From: Streptomyces toyocaensis
GTDB lineage: Bacteria; Actinomycetota; Actinomycetes; Streptomycetales; Streptomycetaceae
Assembly: GCF_000725125.1 (NCBI RefSeq)
Contig: NZ_JFCB01000017.1
Coordinates: 93,974 to 157,973, forward strand
Length of the DNA: 64,000 bases
Direction: 5' to 3'
Below, in pieces: positions 42,597 to 51,515 of the stretch (position 1 is the stretch's first letter; every line of letters starts with the position of its first letter). A model generated the notes under the pieces. The model was not told the origin of the DNA, did no database searches, and saw only the letters and a program-made list of their open reading frames with translations. The position numbers and the translations under genes are program-made.

Positions 42597-44024
42597 TCAG
42601 GCGGCCGCGCCGCCCAGGTGGTGGACGCGGACCATGTTCGTGGTGCCGGGGACGCCGGGGGGCGAACCGGCCGTGATGATCACGGTGTCGCCCTCGTTGA
42701 AGCGGTGCAGCTTCACCAGCTCCTGCTCCACCAGCTCGACCATCTCGTCGGTGCTGTTCACGAACGGCACGACGTGCGGCTCCACGCCCCAGCTGAGCGC
42801 CAGCTGGTTGCGGGTCGACTCGTCCGTGGTGAACGCCAGGATCGGCTGCGCGACGCGGTAGCGGCACAGCCGCCGGGCCGTGTCGCCGGACTGGGTGAAG
42901 GCCACCAGGCCCTTGCCGCCGAGGAAGTCGGCGATCTCGCAGGCGGCGCGGGCCACCGAACCGCCCTGGGTGCGCGGCTTCTTGCCCGGCACCAGCGGCT
43001 GGAGGCCCTTGGACAGCAGCTCCTGCTCGGCCGCCTGGACGATCTTCGACATCGTCCGCACGGTCTCGACCGGGTACGCGCCCACGCTCGACTCCGCCGA
43101 GAGCATCACCGCGTCGGCGCCGTCCAGGATCGCGTTGGCCACGTCGGAGGCCTCGGCGCGGGTCGGCCGCGAGTTGGTGATCATCGACTCCATCATCTGG
43201 GTCGCCACGATCACCGGCTTGGCGTTGCGCCGGCACAGCTCGATCAGGCGCTTCTGGACCATGGGGACCTTCTCGAGCGGGTACTCGACGGCGAGGTCGC
43301 CGCGGGCGACCATCACACCGTCGAACGCCATCACGACGTCCTCCATGTTCTCCACCGCCTGCGGCTTCTCCACCTTGGCGATGACCGGGACCCGGCGGCC
43401 CTCCTCGTCCATCACGCGGTGCACGTCGGCGACGTCCTTGGCGTCCCGGACGAAGGACAGCGCGACCAGGTCGCAGCCCATCCGCAGGGCGAACCGCAGG
43501 TCCTCGACGTCCTTCTCGGACAGCGCGGGCACGTTCACGGCCGTGCCGGGCAGGTTGATGCCCTTGTGGTCGGAGATGACACCGCCCTCGATGACGATCG
43601 ACTTCACCCGCGGGCCGTCGACGTCCAGCACCTTCAGCTCGACGTTGCCGTCGTTGATCAGGATCTGGTCGCCGCGGGAGACGTCACCCGGCAGGCCCTT
43701 GTAGGTCGTCCCGCAGATCGTCTTGTCGCCCGGGACGTCCTCGGTGGTGATGGTGAACTCGTCACCGCGCACCAGCTCGACGGGACCCTCCGCGAAGGTC
43801 TCCAGGCGGATCTTCGGGCCCTGGAGGTCGGCCAGGACGCCGATGGCCCTGCCCGTCTCCTTGGCGGCGGCACGGACGCGGTCGTACCGGCCCTGGTGCT
43901 CGGCGTGCGAGCCGTGGCTGAAGTTGAAGCGGGCCACGTTCATGCCGGCTTCGATCAGGGCGACAAGCTGCTCGTGGGAGTCGACCGCGGGGCCGAGAGT
44001 ACAGACGATTTTCGAACGGCGCAT
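42597..44024 (-). CDS. pyk: Pyruvate kinase
   Basis: This 475-residue glycolytic enzyme transfers phosphate from phosphoenolpyruvate to ADP. The N-terminal MRRSKIVCTLGPA, the active-site MVARGDLAVE and VPMVQKRLIELCRRNAKPVIVATQMMESM, and the effector domain are complete. The length is typical. Together with ackA, pta and the phosphofructokinase gene it forms a small central-carbon cluster. A 73-base gap separates it from ackA upstream on the same strand, so it may have its own promoter. Confidence 0.96.
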   Translation of the reverse strand: MRRSKIVCTLGPAVDSHEQLVALIEAGMNVARFNFSHGSHAEHQGRYDRVRAAAKETGRAIGVLADLQGPKIRLETFAEGPVELVRGDEFTITTEDVPGDKTICGTTYKGLPGDVSRGDQILINDGNVELKVLDVDGPRVKSIVIEGGVISDHKGINLPGTAVNVPALSEKDVEDLRFALRMGCDLVALSFVRDAKDVADVHRVMDEEGRRVPVIAKVEKPQAVENMEDVVMAFDGVMVARGDLAVEYPLEKVPMVQKRLIELCRRNAKPVIVATQMMESMITNSRPTRAEASDVANAILDGADAVMLSAESSVGAYPVETVRTMSKIVQAAEQELLSKGLQPLVPGKKPRTQGGSVARAACEIADFLGGKGLVAFTQSGDTARRLCRYRVAQPILAFTTDESTRNQLALSWGVEPHVVPFVNSTDEMVELVEQELVKLHRFNEGDTVIITAGSPPGVPGTTNMVRVHHLGGAAA

Positions 44025-44097
44025 GGGGCGATCCTAACGGTTTGTTTCGCTCCGGAATATTCCGTCTGGCGGAAAATACAAATGAGGTTCTGCCTGC

Positions 44098-45309
44098 TCA
44101 GTTGTTCTTTCCGACCAGTGCGTATGTCTGCTGTGCGATCTCCATTTCCTCGTCCGTCGGTACCACCGCGACCGCGACCCGCGCGCCCTCGGGCGAGATC
44201 AGCCGCGGCCCCGTGCCGCGCGCGGCGTTGCGCTCGCCGTCGACCGCCAGCCCCAGCCCCTCCAGGCCCGCGACGGCCGCCTCCCGTACCGGAGCGGCGT
44301 TCTCGCCGACCCCGGCCGTGAAGGCCACCGCGTCCACCCGCCCGAGAACGGCGTAATAGGCACCGATGTACTTCTTCAGACGGTGAATGTAGATGTCGAA
44401 CGCGAGCCTCGCCTGTTCGTCGCCCTCGTCGATCCGGCGCCGGATCTCCCGCATGTCGTTGTCCCCGCACAGTCCGACGAGACCGCTCCTCTTGTTGAGG
44501 AGGGTGTCGATCTCGTCGGCGGACATTCCGCCGACACGCATCAAATGGAAGATGACGGCCGGGTCCATGTCCCCGGACCGCGTACCCATCACCAGTCCCT
44601 CCAAGGGCGTCAGCCCCATCGAGGTGTCCACGCAGCGTCCGCCGCGCACCGCCGAGGCGGACGCCCCGTTGCCCAGGTGCAGCACGATGACGTTCACCTC
44701 CTCGGGCGTCCTGCCCAGCAGCCCCGCCGTCTTCCGGGAGACGTATGCGTGGGAGGTGCCGTGGAACCCGTAGCGGCGGACGCGGTGCTCGTCGGCGGTC
44801 CTCACGTCGATCGCGTACCGGGCGGCCGACTCCGGCATCGTGGTGTGGAAGGAGGTGTCGAACACCGCCACCTGCGGCAGGTCGGGGCGCAGCGTCATGG
44901 CCGTGCGGATGCCGGTCAGATTGGCCGGGTTGTGCAGGGGCGCCACCGGGATCAGGCGCTCGATCTCGGCGAGGACCCGGTCGTCGATCACCGTCGGCTC
45001 GGTGAAGCGCATCCCGCCGTGCACCACCCGGTGGCCGATCGCGGCCAGCTCCGGGGAGTCGAGGCCCAGCCCGTCGGCGGCCAGTTCCCCGGCCATCGCC
45101 TTCAGCGCGGCGTCGTGGTCGGTGACCTGGCCGGTCCGCTCCCGGGTCCGTCCGCCCGACGCCAGCGGGGTGTGCCGTACGAGGGAGGTCCGCTCACCGA
45201 TCCGCTCGACCAGACCGGAGGCCAGCCGGCTGCTGTCGCGCATGTCCAGCAGTTGGTACTTCACCGACGAGGAGCCGGAGTTGAGGACGAGGACACGGGA
45301 CGGGCTCAC
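44098..45309 (-). CDS. ackA: Acetate kinase
   Basis: This 403-residue enzyme makes ATP and acetate from acetyl phosphate. The nucleotide-binding start RVLVLNSGSSSVKYQ, the motif HGTSHAYVSR and the C-terminal FTAGVGENAAPVRE are intact. The start is a GTG whose A-containing context overlaps the pta stop (GTGA), so the two are translationally coupled. A longer reading frame reaching 45858 is antisense-like noise inside pta. It works with Pta in acetate overflow and uptake. Confidence 0.96.
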   Translation of the reverse strand: MSPSRVLVLNSGSSSVKYQLLDMRDSSRLASGLVERIGERTSLVRHTPLASGGRTRERTGQVTDHDAALKAMAGELAADGLGLDSPELAAIGHRVVHGGMRFTEPTVIDDRVLAEIERLIPVAPLHNPANLTGIRTAMTLRPDLPQVAVFDTSFHTTMPESAARYAIDVRTADEHRVRRYGFHGTSHAYVSRKTAGLLGRTPEEVNVIVLHLGNGASASAVRGGRCVDTSMGLTPLEGLVMGTRSGDMDPAVIFHLMRVGGMSADEIDTLLNKRSGLVGLCGDNDMREIRRRIDEGDEQARLAFDIYIHRLKKYIGAYYAVLGRVDAVAFTAGVGENAAPVREAAVAGLEGLGLAVDGERNAARGTGPRLISPEGARVAVAVVPTDEEMEIAQQTYALVGKNN

Positions 45310-47414
45310 TGGGCGGCTGCCTTCTCGCTCGGGACCGGGGACTGGGCCGGGGACTGGGCCTGGATCGCCGTGATGGCGACGGTGTTGACGATGTCCTGCA
45401 CCAGGGCGCCCCGGGACAGGTCGTTGACCGGCTTGCGCAGACCCTGGAGCACCGGGCCGACGGCGATGGCGCCGGCCGAGCGCTGCACGGCCTTGTAGGT
45501 GTTGTTGCCGGTGTTCAGGTCGGGGAAGATCAGCACGGTCGCCTGCCCGGCCACCTCGGAACCCGGCAGCTTGGTCGCCGCGACCGACGGCTCCACGGCC
45601 GCGTCGTACTGGATCGGCCCCTCGATCCGCAGATCGGGCCGGCGGGAGCGCACCAGCTCGGTGGCGGTGCGCACCTTGTCGACGTCGGCGCCGGAGCCCG
45701 ACGTGCCCGTCGAGTACGACAGCATCGCGATCCGCGGCTCCACCCCGAACCGGGCGGCGGTGACCGCCGACTGCACGGCGATGTCCGCGAGTTGCTCGGC
45801 GTCCGGGTCGGGGTTGACCGCGCAGTCGCCGTAGACGAGCACCTTGTCGGCCAGGCACATGAAGAAGACCGAGGAGACGATCCCCGCGTCCGGACGGGTC
45901 TTGATGATCTCGAACGCCGGCCGGATGGTCGCGGCCGTGGAGTGCACCGAGCCGGACACCATGCCGTCGGCGAGGCCCTCCTGCACCATCAGCGTGCCGA
46001 AGTAGTTCACGTCGGAGACGACGTCGTAGGCCAGCTCCACGGTGACGCCCCGGTGGGCGCGCAGGGCCGCGTACTGCTCGGCGAAGGCGTCCCGCAGCTC
46101 CGACGTGGCCGGGTCGATCAGCTGGGTGCCGCCGAGGTCGACCCCCAGGTCGGCGGCCCTCTTGCGGATCTGGTCCACGTCACCGAGCAGGGTCAGCTCG
46201 CACACGCCCCGGCGCAGCAGCACCTCCGCCGCGTGCAGCACCCGCTCCTCGGTGCCCTCGGGGAGCACCACCCGGCGCAGGTCGGAACGGGCCTGTTCGA
46301 GCAGCTTGTGCTCGAACATCATCGGCGTGACGCGGTCACTGCTGGGCGCGGAGACCCGCTGGGTGAGCTCCGCGGTGTCGGCGTACCGCTCGAAGAGGCC
46401 GAGCGCCCGTTCCGCCTTGCGCGGGGTGGCCGCGTTCAGCTTCCCCTCCAGGGAGAAGAGCTGCTCCGCGGTGGGGAAGCTGTTGTTCGGCACCGAGAGC
46501 ACCGGCGTGCCGGGCGCGAGGCGGTCGGCGAGGGTGAGGATGCGCTCGCCGGGCACCTCGTCCAGGGTCAGCAGCACCCCGGCTATCGGCGGGGTGCCGG
46601 CGCTGTGCGCGGCCAGCGAGCCGATGACCAGGTCGGCGCGGTCGCCCGGCGTGACGACGAGGCAGCCCGGGGTCAGAGCGGCGAGGAGGTTCGGCAGCAT
46701 GGCGCCGCCGAACACGAAGTCCAGGGCGTCGCGGGCGAGCCCCGAGTCGTCGCCGAGCACCACCTTCGCGCCGAGGGCGTGGACGATCTGGGAGACGGTC
46801 GGGGCGGAGAGCGCGGGCTCGTCGGGCAGCACGTAGCAGGGCACGGGCAGCCGGGTGGCGAGCCGCTCGGCGATCTCCTCCCGCTCCTCGACCGCGACCC
46901 GGTTGACCACCATCGCGAGCACGTCGCAGCCCAGGGTGTCGTAGGCGCGGTAGGCGTTGCGGGTCTCCGCGCGCACCGACTCGGCGGTCTGCCTGCGGCC
47001 GCCCACGACCGGGATCACCGAGGCGCCGAACTCGTTGGCGAGCCGGGCGTTCAGGGCCAGCTCGTCGGGGAACTGGGTGTCGGCGTAGTCGGTGCCGAGG
47101 ACCAGCACGACGTCGTAGTCGCGGGTCACCAGGTGGAACCGGTCGACGAGCGTGGACACCAGTTCGTCCGTGCCCTGCTCGGCCCGGAGCGCGGACGCCT
47201 CCGCGTAGTCCATGCCGTACACGGTCGCGGGGTCCTGCGTGAGCCGGTAGCGGGCCCGCAGCAGCTCGAAGAGGCGGTCCGGCCCGTCGTGCACCAGGGG
47301 ACGGAACACGCCCACCCGGTCGACCTGCCGGGTGAGGAGCTCCATGACCCCGAGTTCGACGACCTGGCGGCCGTCGCCGCGGTCGATACCGGTCACGTAC
47401 ACGCTGCGGGTCAC
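45306..47414 (-). CDS. pta: Phosphate acetyltransferase (long form)
   Basis: This 702-residue enzyme makes acetyl phosphate from acetyl-CoA. It is the long form: an N-terminal P-loop-like domain (residues 1-200, beginning TRSVYVTGIDRG), a DRTGG-type middle domain and the C-terminal catalytic PTA domain (FEHKLLEQARSDLRRVVLPEG..). The start is GTG at 47414, seven bases after GGAGAG. It is followed by ackA with a 4-base overlap. It is divergent from the phosphofructokinase gene. Confidence 0.95.
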   Translation of the reverse strand: MTRSVYVTGIDRGDGRQVVELGVMELLTRQVDRVGVFRPLVHDGPDRLFELLRARYRLTQDPATVYGMDYAEASALRAEQGTDELVSTLVDRFHLVTRDYDVVLVLGTDYADTQFPDELALNARLANEFGASVIPVVGGRRQTAESVRAETRNAYRAYDTLGCDVLAMVVNRVAVEEREEIAERLATRLPVPCYVLPDEPALSAPTVSQIVHALGAKVVLGDDSGLARDALDFVFGGAMLPNLLAALTPGCLVVTPGDRADLVIGSLAAHSAGTPPIAGVLLTLDEVPGERILTLADRLAPGTPVLSVPNNSFPTAEQLFSLEGKLNAATPRKAERALGLFERYADTAELTQRVSAPSSDRVTPMMFEHKLLEQARSDLRRVVLPEGTEERVLHAAEVLLRRGVCELTLLGDVDQIRKRAADLGVDLGGTQLIDPATSELRDAFAEQYAALRAHRGVTVELAYDVVSDVNYFGTLMVQEGLADGMVSGSVHSTAATIRPAFEIIKTRPDAGIVSSVFFMCLADKVLVYGDCAVNPDPDAEQLADIAVQSAVTAARFGVEPRIAMLSYSTGTSGSGADVDKVRTATELVRSRRPDLRIEGPIQYDAAVEPSVAATKLPGSEVAGQATVLIFPDLNTGNNTYKAVQRSAGAIAVGPVLQGLRKPVNDLSRGALVQDIVNTVAITAIQAQSPAQSPVPSEKAAAQ

Positions 47415-47494
47415 GCGCGCTCTCCGTTTCGTCGGGGGCCGCAAGAGGCATCGTCGGGCCACAAAAATCGCCCACCCAGGTGAGCGGATCCCTC

Positions 47495-47523
47495 TTGACA
47501 ATACCTCCGGCGCTGGCTAGGAC
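47495..47523 (+). promoter_or_regulatory. Promoter of the phosphofructokinase gene
   Basis: A consensus TTGACA -35 box is followed after 17 bases by TAGGAC. It lies about 90 bases before pfkA and reads toward it. Confidence 0.6.
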
Positions 47524-47615
47524 GCCCGTGCGTACGACGTCGGCGCCGCCCCGGGGGGCATGAAACAATCGGAGCTGGCTCACCGGTATCGACAGCGACC
47601 AGGAGACACAGCGAG

Positions 47616-48641
47616 ATGCGTATAGGAGTCCTCACCGCAGGCGGCGACTGCCCTGGGCTGAACGCAGTGATCCGGTCGGTCGTGCACCGCGCGGTCGACA
47701 ACTACGGCGACGAGGTCATCGGCTTCGAGGACGGCTACTCGGGCCTGCTCGACGGCCGCTACCGCACCCTCGACCTCAACGCGGTCAGCGGCATCCTGGC
47801 CCGCGGCGGCACCATCCTCGGCTCGTCCCGGCTGGAGCGCGACCGCCTGCGCGAGGCCTGCGAGAACGCCTCGGACATGATCCACGACTTCGGCATCGAC
47901 GCGCTGATCCCGATCGGCGGCGAGGGCACGCTCACCGCGGCGCACATGCTGTCCGACGCGGGTCTGCCCGTGGTCGGCGTCCCGAAGACGATCGACAACG
48001 ACATCTCCTCCACCGACCGCACCTTCGGCTTCGACACCGCCGTGGGCGTCGCCACCGAGGCGATGGACCGGCTGAAGACCACCGCCGAGTCCCACCAGCG
48101 GGTGATGGTCGTCGAGGTCATGGGCCGGCACGCGGGCTGGATCGCCCTGGAGTCCGGCATGGCCGCCGGCGCCCACGGCATCTGCCTGCCCGAGCGTCCC
48201 TTCGACCCCGCCCAGTTGGTGAAGATGGTCGAGGAACGCTTCGCCCGCGGCAAGAAGTTCGCGGTCATCTGCGTCGCCGAGGGCGCCCACCCGGCCGACG
48301 GCACCATGGACTACGGCAAGGGCGAGATCGACAAGTTCGGCCACGAGCGCTTCCAGGGCATCGGAACGGCCCTGGCGTACGAGCTGGAGCGCCGTCTCGG
48401 CAAGGAGGCCAAGCCGGTCATCCTCGGCCATGTCCAGCGCGGTGGCGTACCGACCGCGTACGACCGCGTCCTCGCCACCCGCTTCGGCTGGCACGCGGTG
48501 GAGGCCGCGCACCGGGGCGAGTTCGGCAAGATGACCTCGCTGCGCGGCACGGACATCATGATGGTGCCGCTGGCGGACGCGGTCACCGAACTGAAGACCG
48601 TCCCCAAGGACCGGATGGACGAGGCGGAGTCGGTCTTCTAG
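47616..48641 (+). CDS. pfkA: ATP-dependent 6-phosphofructokinase
   Basis: This 341-residue enzyme phosphorylates fructose 6-phosphate. GGDCPGLNAVIR, GGEGTLTAAHML and PKTIDNDISSTDRTFGFDTA are all present. Gly104 (in GGEGT) with Lys124 (in PKTIDND) is the combination known for the ATP-using group III enzymes of Streptomyces; pyrophosphate-using relatives have Asp at 104. The ATG at 47616 follows GGAGACACAGCG. The stop codon overlaps that of a convergent regulator gene (CTAG). Confidence 0.95.
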   Translation: MRIGVLTAGGDCPGLNAVIRSVVHRAVDNYGDEVIGFEDGYSGLLDGRYRTLDLNAVSGILARGGTILGSSRLERDRLREACENASDMIHDFGIDALIPIGGEGTLTAAHMLSDAGLPVVGVPKTIDNDISSTDRTFGFDTAVGVATEAMDRLKTTAESHQRVMVVEVMGRHAGWIALESGMAAGAHGICLPERPFDPAQLVKMVEERFARGKKFAVICVAEGAHPADGTMDYGKGEIDKFGHERFQGIGTALAYELERRLGKEAKPVILGHVQRGGVPTAYDRVLATRFGWHAVEAAHRGEFGKMTSLRGTDIMMVPLADAVTELKTVPKDRMDEAESVF

Positions 48642-49360
48642 GCACGCCCCCAGCGGCCCGCGTCCTCGACCGCCGTCCAGAAGTGCTCGACGATGCGGTC
48701 GAGGAACTCCCGGCCGCTGTCGCCCGCGTCGCCGTGGCCGCCGCCCCAGCTGAGGGTGGCGGCCATGTGGTCCCGGTAGTCCCGGTGCAGCCGGTGCAGC
48801 GCCCCCTCCAACTGCCGCCGGTCCAGCGGGGCGACCATCGACACCGGCCGCACGTACGCCTGCCAGCGCGTCGTCGCCGCACCGCGCAGCAACTCCGCGA
48901 GCCGGGCCTCCCGTCCGGTGACGGCGATGACGTCGGCCAGGGACAGGGCGAGCATCCGGGCCAGGGCGGCCGACTGCCGCTCGGTGCCGTGCCACTGGCC
49001 CGTCTCCTCCATCCGCAGGTACGCCTGCAGTTCGTGGCCGACCGTGCGGGCGACGTCCTCGGGTGCCAGGCCGCGCGCGACCCGGTGCTCGCGCAGGGTG
49101 CGCGGACGCCCGATGAGCTCACCGGGCGAGCACCACAACGCACCGGCCAGCGCGCTGAGTTCGGGATGGGAAGGGCTGGCGGACCCGCCCTCCCAGGCGG
49201 CGACGAGCGCCGGGGTGACGTACGGCAGCCCGTACGAGGCGCGCAGGGTGTGGGCGACATGCTCCGGCCCCAGGCCCAGGGCGGCCCGCAGCCGGCGCGC
49301 GGCGGGGGCGTTGAACGGCGGGGGCGGACGACGGTCGCTGCGAGGGAAGGGTCGGTGCAC
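48638..49360 (-). CDS. Helix-turn-helix (XRE-like) regulatory protein
   Basis: This 240-residue protein has two XRE-like helix-turn-helix segments, near residues 20-75 (VAHTLRASYGLPYVTPALVAAWEGG) and 85-140 (REHRVARGLAPEDVARTVGHEL), then a helical C-terminal half with WQAYVRPVSMVAPLDRRQLE. The GTG at 49360 is preferred because a TAGCTT box lies seven bases upstream (leaderless); a GTG at 49384 would add eight residues. Its tail overlaps pfkA by three bases, so each transcript is antisense to the other at the end. The role is unknown. Confidence 0.8.
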   Translation of the reverse strand: MHRPFPRSDRRPPPPFNAPAARRLRAALGLGPEHVAHTLRASYGLPYVTPALVAAWEGGSASPSHPELSALAGALWCSPGELIGRPRTLREHRVARGLAPEDVARTVGHELQAYLRMEETGQWHGTERQSAALARMLALSLADVIAVTGREARLAELLRGAATTRWQAYVRPVSMVAPLDRRQLEGALHRLHRDYRDHMAATLSWGGGHGDAGDSGREFLDRIVEHFWTAVEDAGRWGRA

Positions 49361-49367
49361 GGCCCAC

Positions 49368-49373
49368 AAGCTA
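49368..49373 (-). promoter_or_regulatory. -10 box of the HTH regulator gene
   Basis: Minus-strand TAGCTT precedes the GTG at 49360 by seven bases, consistent with a leaderless mRNA. Confidence 0.4.
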
Positions 49374-49726
49374 GGCCCGTTCACCGGGGATGACTACGGT
49401 CCGTCCGGCCAGGATCACCCATCGTGGGGCGGTGCGGCTACCGGCGGGTCGGGCGCTTCGGCGCGGAGGGGCGGTCCGGTGCGCTCCGGCGTACCGGACC
49501 GCGAACAGCAAGCTCAGCGGGCATATGCGTGATCCCCCTCGGCCGTATCCGGGTCGACGGCTGGGTGACCCGCACGCACGAGGTTCGCACGTCCGCTCGA
49601 CCCGAGGGCCTTCGACCGCGGCTGCCCACGCGGCTCGAATCCACCGCCCACGCGTCGCCCACCGTGTACTCCGAGTCTGCCGGCACGGTCGTGCGACCCA
49701 CCCGGTGAAGGACCTGTCGAACCGAC

Positions 49727-49807
49727 ATGCGCACACCACGGCACTTCTGGAAGGCGTCCGCTGTCGTCGCGGCCGGCCTGTCCGGGGCACTCGTCCTGCA
49801 GGTCTGA
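49727..49807 (+). pseudogene. Possible truncated exported peptide
   Basis: The 26-residue ORF MRTPRHFWKASAVVAAGLSG-ALVLQV looks like a signal peptide that ends abruptly. An adjacent frame continues with TGQANSGSHAGDTPGPVAQP and a CTGG motif, as if a one-base shift had broken a longer small secreted protein. There is no obvious ribosome binding site. This is a weak call. Confidence 0.25.
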
Positions 49808-49912
49808 CGGGACAGGCGAACAGCGGCTCCCACGCCGGAGATACGCCGGGACCGGTGGCTCAGCCCCGCGCGGTTGTCTGTACCGGCGGGGAGGGCCGAC
49901 GGACGTTTCTGG

Positions 49913-50329
49913 TCAGAGGCCGCAGGAGCCGCGGTCGAGGTGGAAGTAGCGGGCGTTGGCCCAGCGGCACATGCGGATACCGACGGTGACGCCGACGATG
50001 GTGACCAGGGCGGGCAGGTATCCGCTCGCGACTTGGACGATCGGGATTGCCGGGCACCCTCCGGAGATCGCCCAGCCCGTACCGAACAGCACCGCGCCGG
50101 GGATCACGCCGGCGTGTATGCGCCCCGGGGTGCGGCGGACCCGCAGCAGGGCGAATGCGCACACGATGATCACGACCGCGCCGGCGAAGGAGAGGAGCAT
50201 GCGCAGGTCCTGGAAGGTGAACATGCGGTTCAGCTCGGTGTAGTCGCCGAAGCCGATGTTGGAGACGGTATAGCCGAGAGTGAGGCCGGTGATGATGTTG
50301 GCCAGCAGAATCGCACCCCGGGTACGCAT
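49913..50329 (-). CDS. YeeE/YedE membrane protein, second half-transporter
   Basis: This 138-residue protein has about four hydrophobic segments and the YeeE/YedE (DUF395) signature ISGGCPAIPIVQ with its conserved Cys. Members move thiosulfate or other small sulfur compounds; single-chain TsuA-type proteins contain both halves, whereas here, as in PmpA/PmpB pairs, the halves are separate genes. It starts one base inside the stop of the first half (TGATG) and follows GGAAGGTG. The sulfur substrate is unknown. Confidence 0.85.
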   Translation of the reverse strand: MRTRGAILLANIITGLTLGYTVSNIGFGDYTELNRMFTFQDLRMLLSFAGAVVIIVCAFALLRVRRTPGRIHAGVIPGAVLFGTGWAISGGCPAIPIVQVASGYLPALVTIVGVTVGIRMCRWANARYFHLDRGSCGL

Positions 50330-50985
50330 CAGATCACCTTCCACAGCAGGAACGACACCGCGACGGCGGTGCCGAAGAACACGGCGGTCGCCACCAGGCT
50401 GACCGGGCGCAGACGTCCGCAGCCGTTGAGTCCGTGGCCGGAGCTGCACCCACCGGCCAGCCGAGTGCCGAAGCCGACCAGCACGCCTCCGACGAACAGC
50501 AGGACGACCATGGTGGTCGAATTCGCGGTGACCACGTTCCGAAATCCCGGGCCCATGTCGAAGCGGAGGTGGAAGCGCCCGGAGGTGAGAGCGGCGATCA
50601 GTCCGCCGAGGAAGATCGACACCAGCAGGGCAGCCTGGGTGGCCAGCGGGGCGGGGCCCGGGCTCGTGACCGAGGCGTCCTCACCCACCGTCGCTTCGGC
50701 GTCCGTTTCGAGCGGCTGCGACGTCCCGGACGTGGCCGGCGGCACGGTGGGCGCGGCGGGGCTGGTGCCGAAGTGCTCCGCCGTGGCTGCGGCGAGAGCA
50801 TCAGCGAGGGCACGCTCGTCGGTGAACTCCTCGTCCATCCGCTCCAGGCGGCGCTCCCTGCGCCAGTGCAACACGCGGTCCCACGCGGACGACACCCCGA
50901 AGGACCGGTCCGTGACGAGGGCGTAGTTGATGGTGATCAGAGCGAGCCCGGCAGCGCCGGCCCACCAGGGCCAGTAGTCACTCAT
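50329..50985 (-). CDS. YeeE/YedE membrane protein, first half-transporter
   Basis: This 218-residue protein has a first transmembrane helix (YWPWWAGAAGLALITINYAL), then a roughly 90-residue charged cytoplasmic insert (ERRLERMDEEFTDERALADA.., Pro/Thr-rich), then three or four helices with the signature LAGGCSSGHGLNGCGRL. The conserved Cys residues are typical of sulfur-compound channels. It is coupled on both sides: ATGA with the Cys-rich protein upstream and TGATG with the second half downstream. GGGAGG precedes the ATG. Confidence 0.85.
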   Translation of the reverse strand: MSDYWPWWAGAAGLALITINYALVTDRSFGVSSAWDRVLHWRRERRLERMDEEFTDERALADALAAATAEHFGTSPAAPTVPPATSGTSQPLETDAEATVGEDASVTSPGPAPLATQAALLVSIFLGGLIAALTSGRFHLRFDMGPGFRNVVTANSTTMVVLLFVGGVLVGFGTRLAGGCSSGHGLNGCGRLRPVSLVATAVFFGTAVAVSFLLWKVI

Positions 50986-51515
50986 GCGGGGCCTCCCATC
51001 CATTCGGTGAATCGAGCCCACCAGCCGCGCTTCGAGCCGGGCCTCTGCCCCGCGCGTCGAGACGGGCGGTCTGGGGACTGTGCAGACGGTGGCGGTGAGG
51101 ACGGTCTGTGATGCGAGACCGGAATCGTCGGAGACGCTGCCCCGAACTGAGCCATGGTCTCCGGTGCCGCGGCCACAGCTTCTGACGGCTCTGATGGCCA
51201 AGCCGGTGCCGGCTGCGACCAGGACGCATTCTGCGGCGGCCAGGGATTGTGGTGTGGTGGAGGGGCCTGCTGAGATCCCAGGTGCGGGTCGCCGGCACCG
51301 CGCCGGTCCTGGCCGGTGGCCGCGTCTTCAAGCTGTCGCGCGCGGGCTCCGTTGGGCAGCAGGCTGATCGGCACACGCTCACCGGTGAGTGACACCTGAT
51401 AGCGCGCACAGCCAAGCCACTGATCCTCGCTGTCGCAGTAGTAGTCGCGCCACCCTTGCAAACTCGCCCTGAGCAAGGGAAAGAGAGGGCATCCTGCGGC
51501 GTGCGAGCAACTCAC
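50982..51515 (-). CDS. Cys-rich N-terminal protein coupled to a YeeE/YedE pair
   Basis: This 177-residue protein starts at a GTG (after GGGAG) with SCSHAAGCPLFPLLRASLQG, then YYC and LGCARY. The four Cys in the first 36 residues (spacing roughly C-x5-C-x16-C-x7-C) could hold a metal or Fe-S cluster. A disordered Pro/Ser/Ala-rich middle follows, and the tail KRGWWARFTEWMGGPA looks amphipathic. Its stop overlaps the next ATG (ATGA), so it is translated with the transporter. I know the family only as conserved hypothetical in Streptomyces. A redox or sulfur sensor, or a carrier subunit, is inference. Confidence 0.7.
   Translation of the reverse strand: MSCSHAAGCPLFPLLRASLQGWRDYYCDSEDQWLGCARYQVSLTGERVPISLLPNGARARQLEDAATGQDRRGAGDPHLGSQQAPPPHHNPWPPQNASWSQPAPAWPSEPSEAVAAAPETMAQFGAASPTIPVSHHRPSSPPPSAQSPDRPSRRAGQRPGSKRGWWARFTEWMGGPA

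Larger units (their letters stand above)
49361..49912. other. 550-bp region with no convincing gene
   Basis: Apart from a possible 26-residue signal-peptide-like ORF at 49727 I see no supported gene. Frames are open because of GC bias only. It marks the left edge of a less conserved segment that runs to about 52.6 kb. Confidence 0.5.

Noticed and set aside
44098..45858. 586-residue extended acetate kinase frame
   Set aside because: Homology begins at the GTG at 45309; the extra part is antisense-like sequence inside pta.
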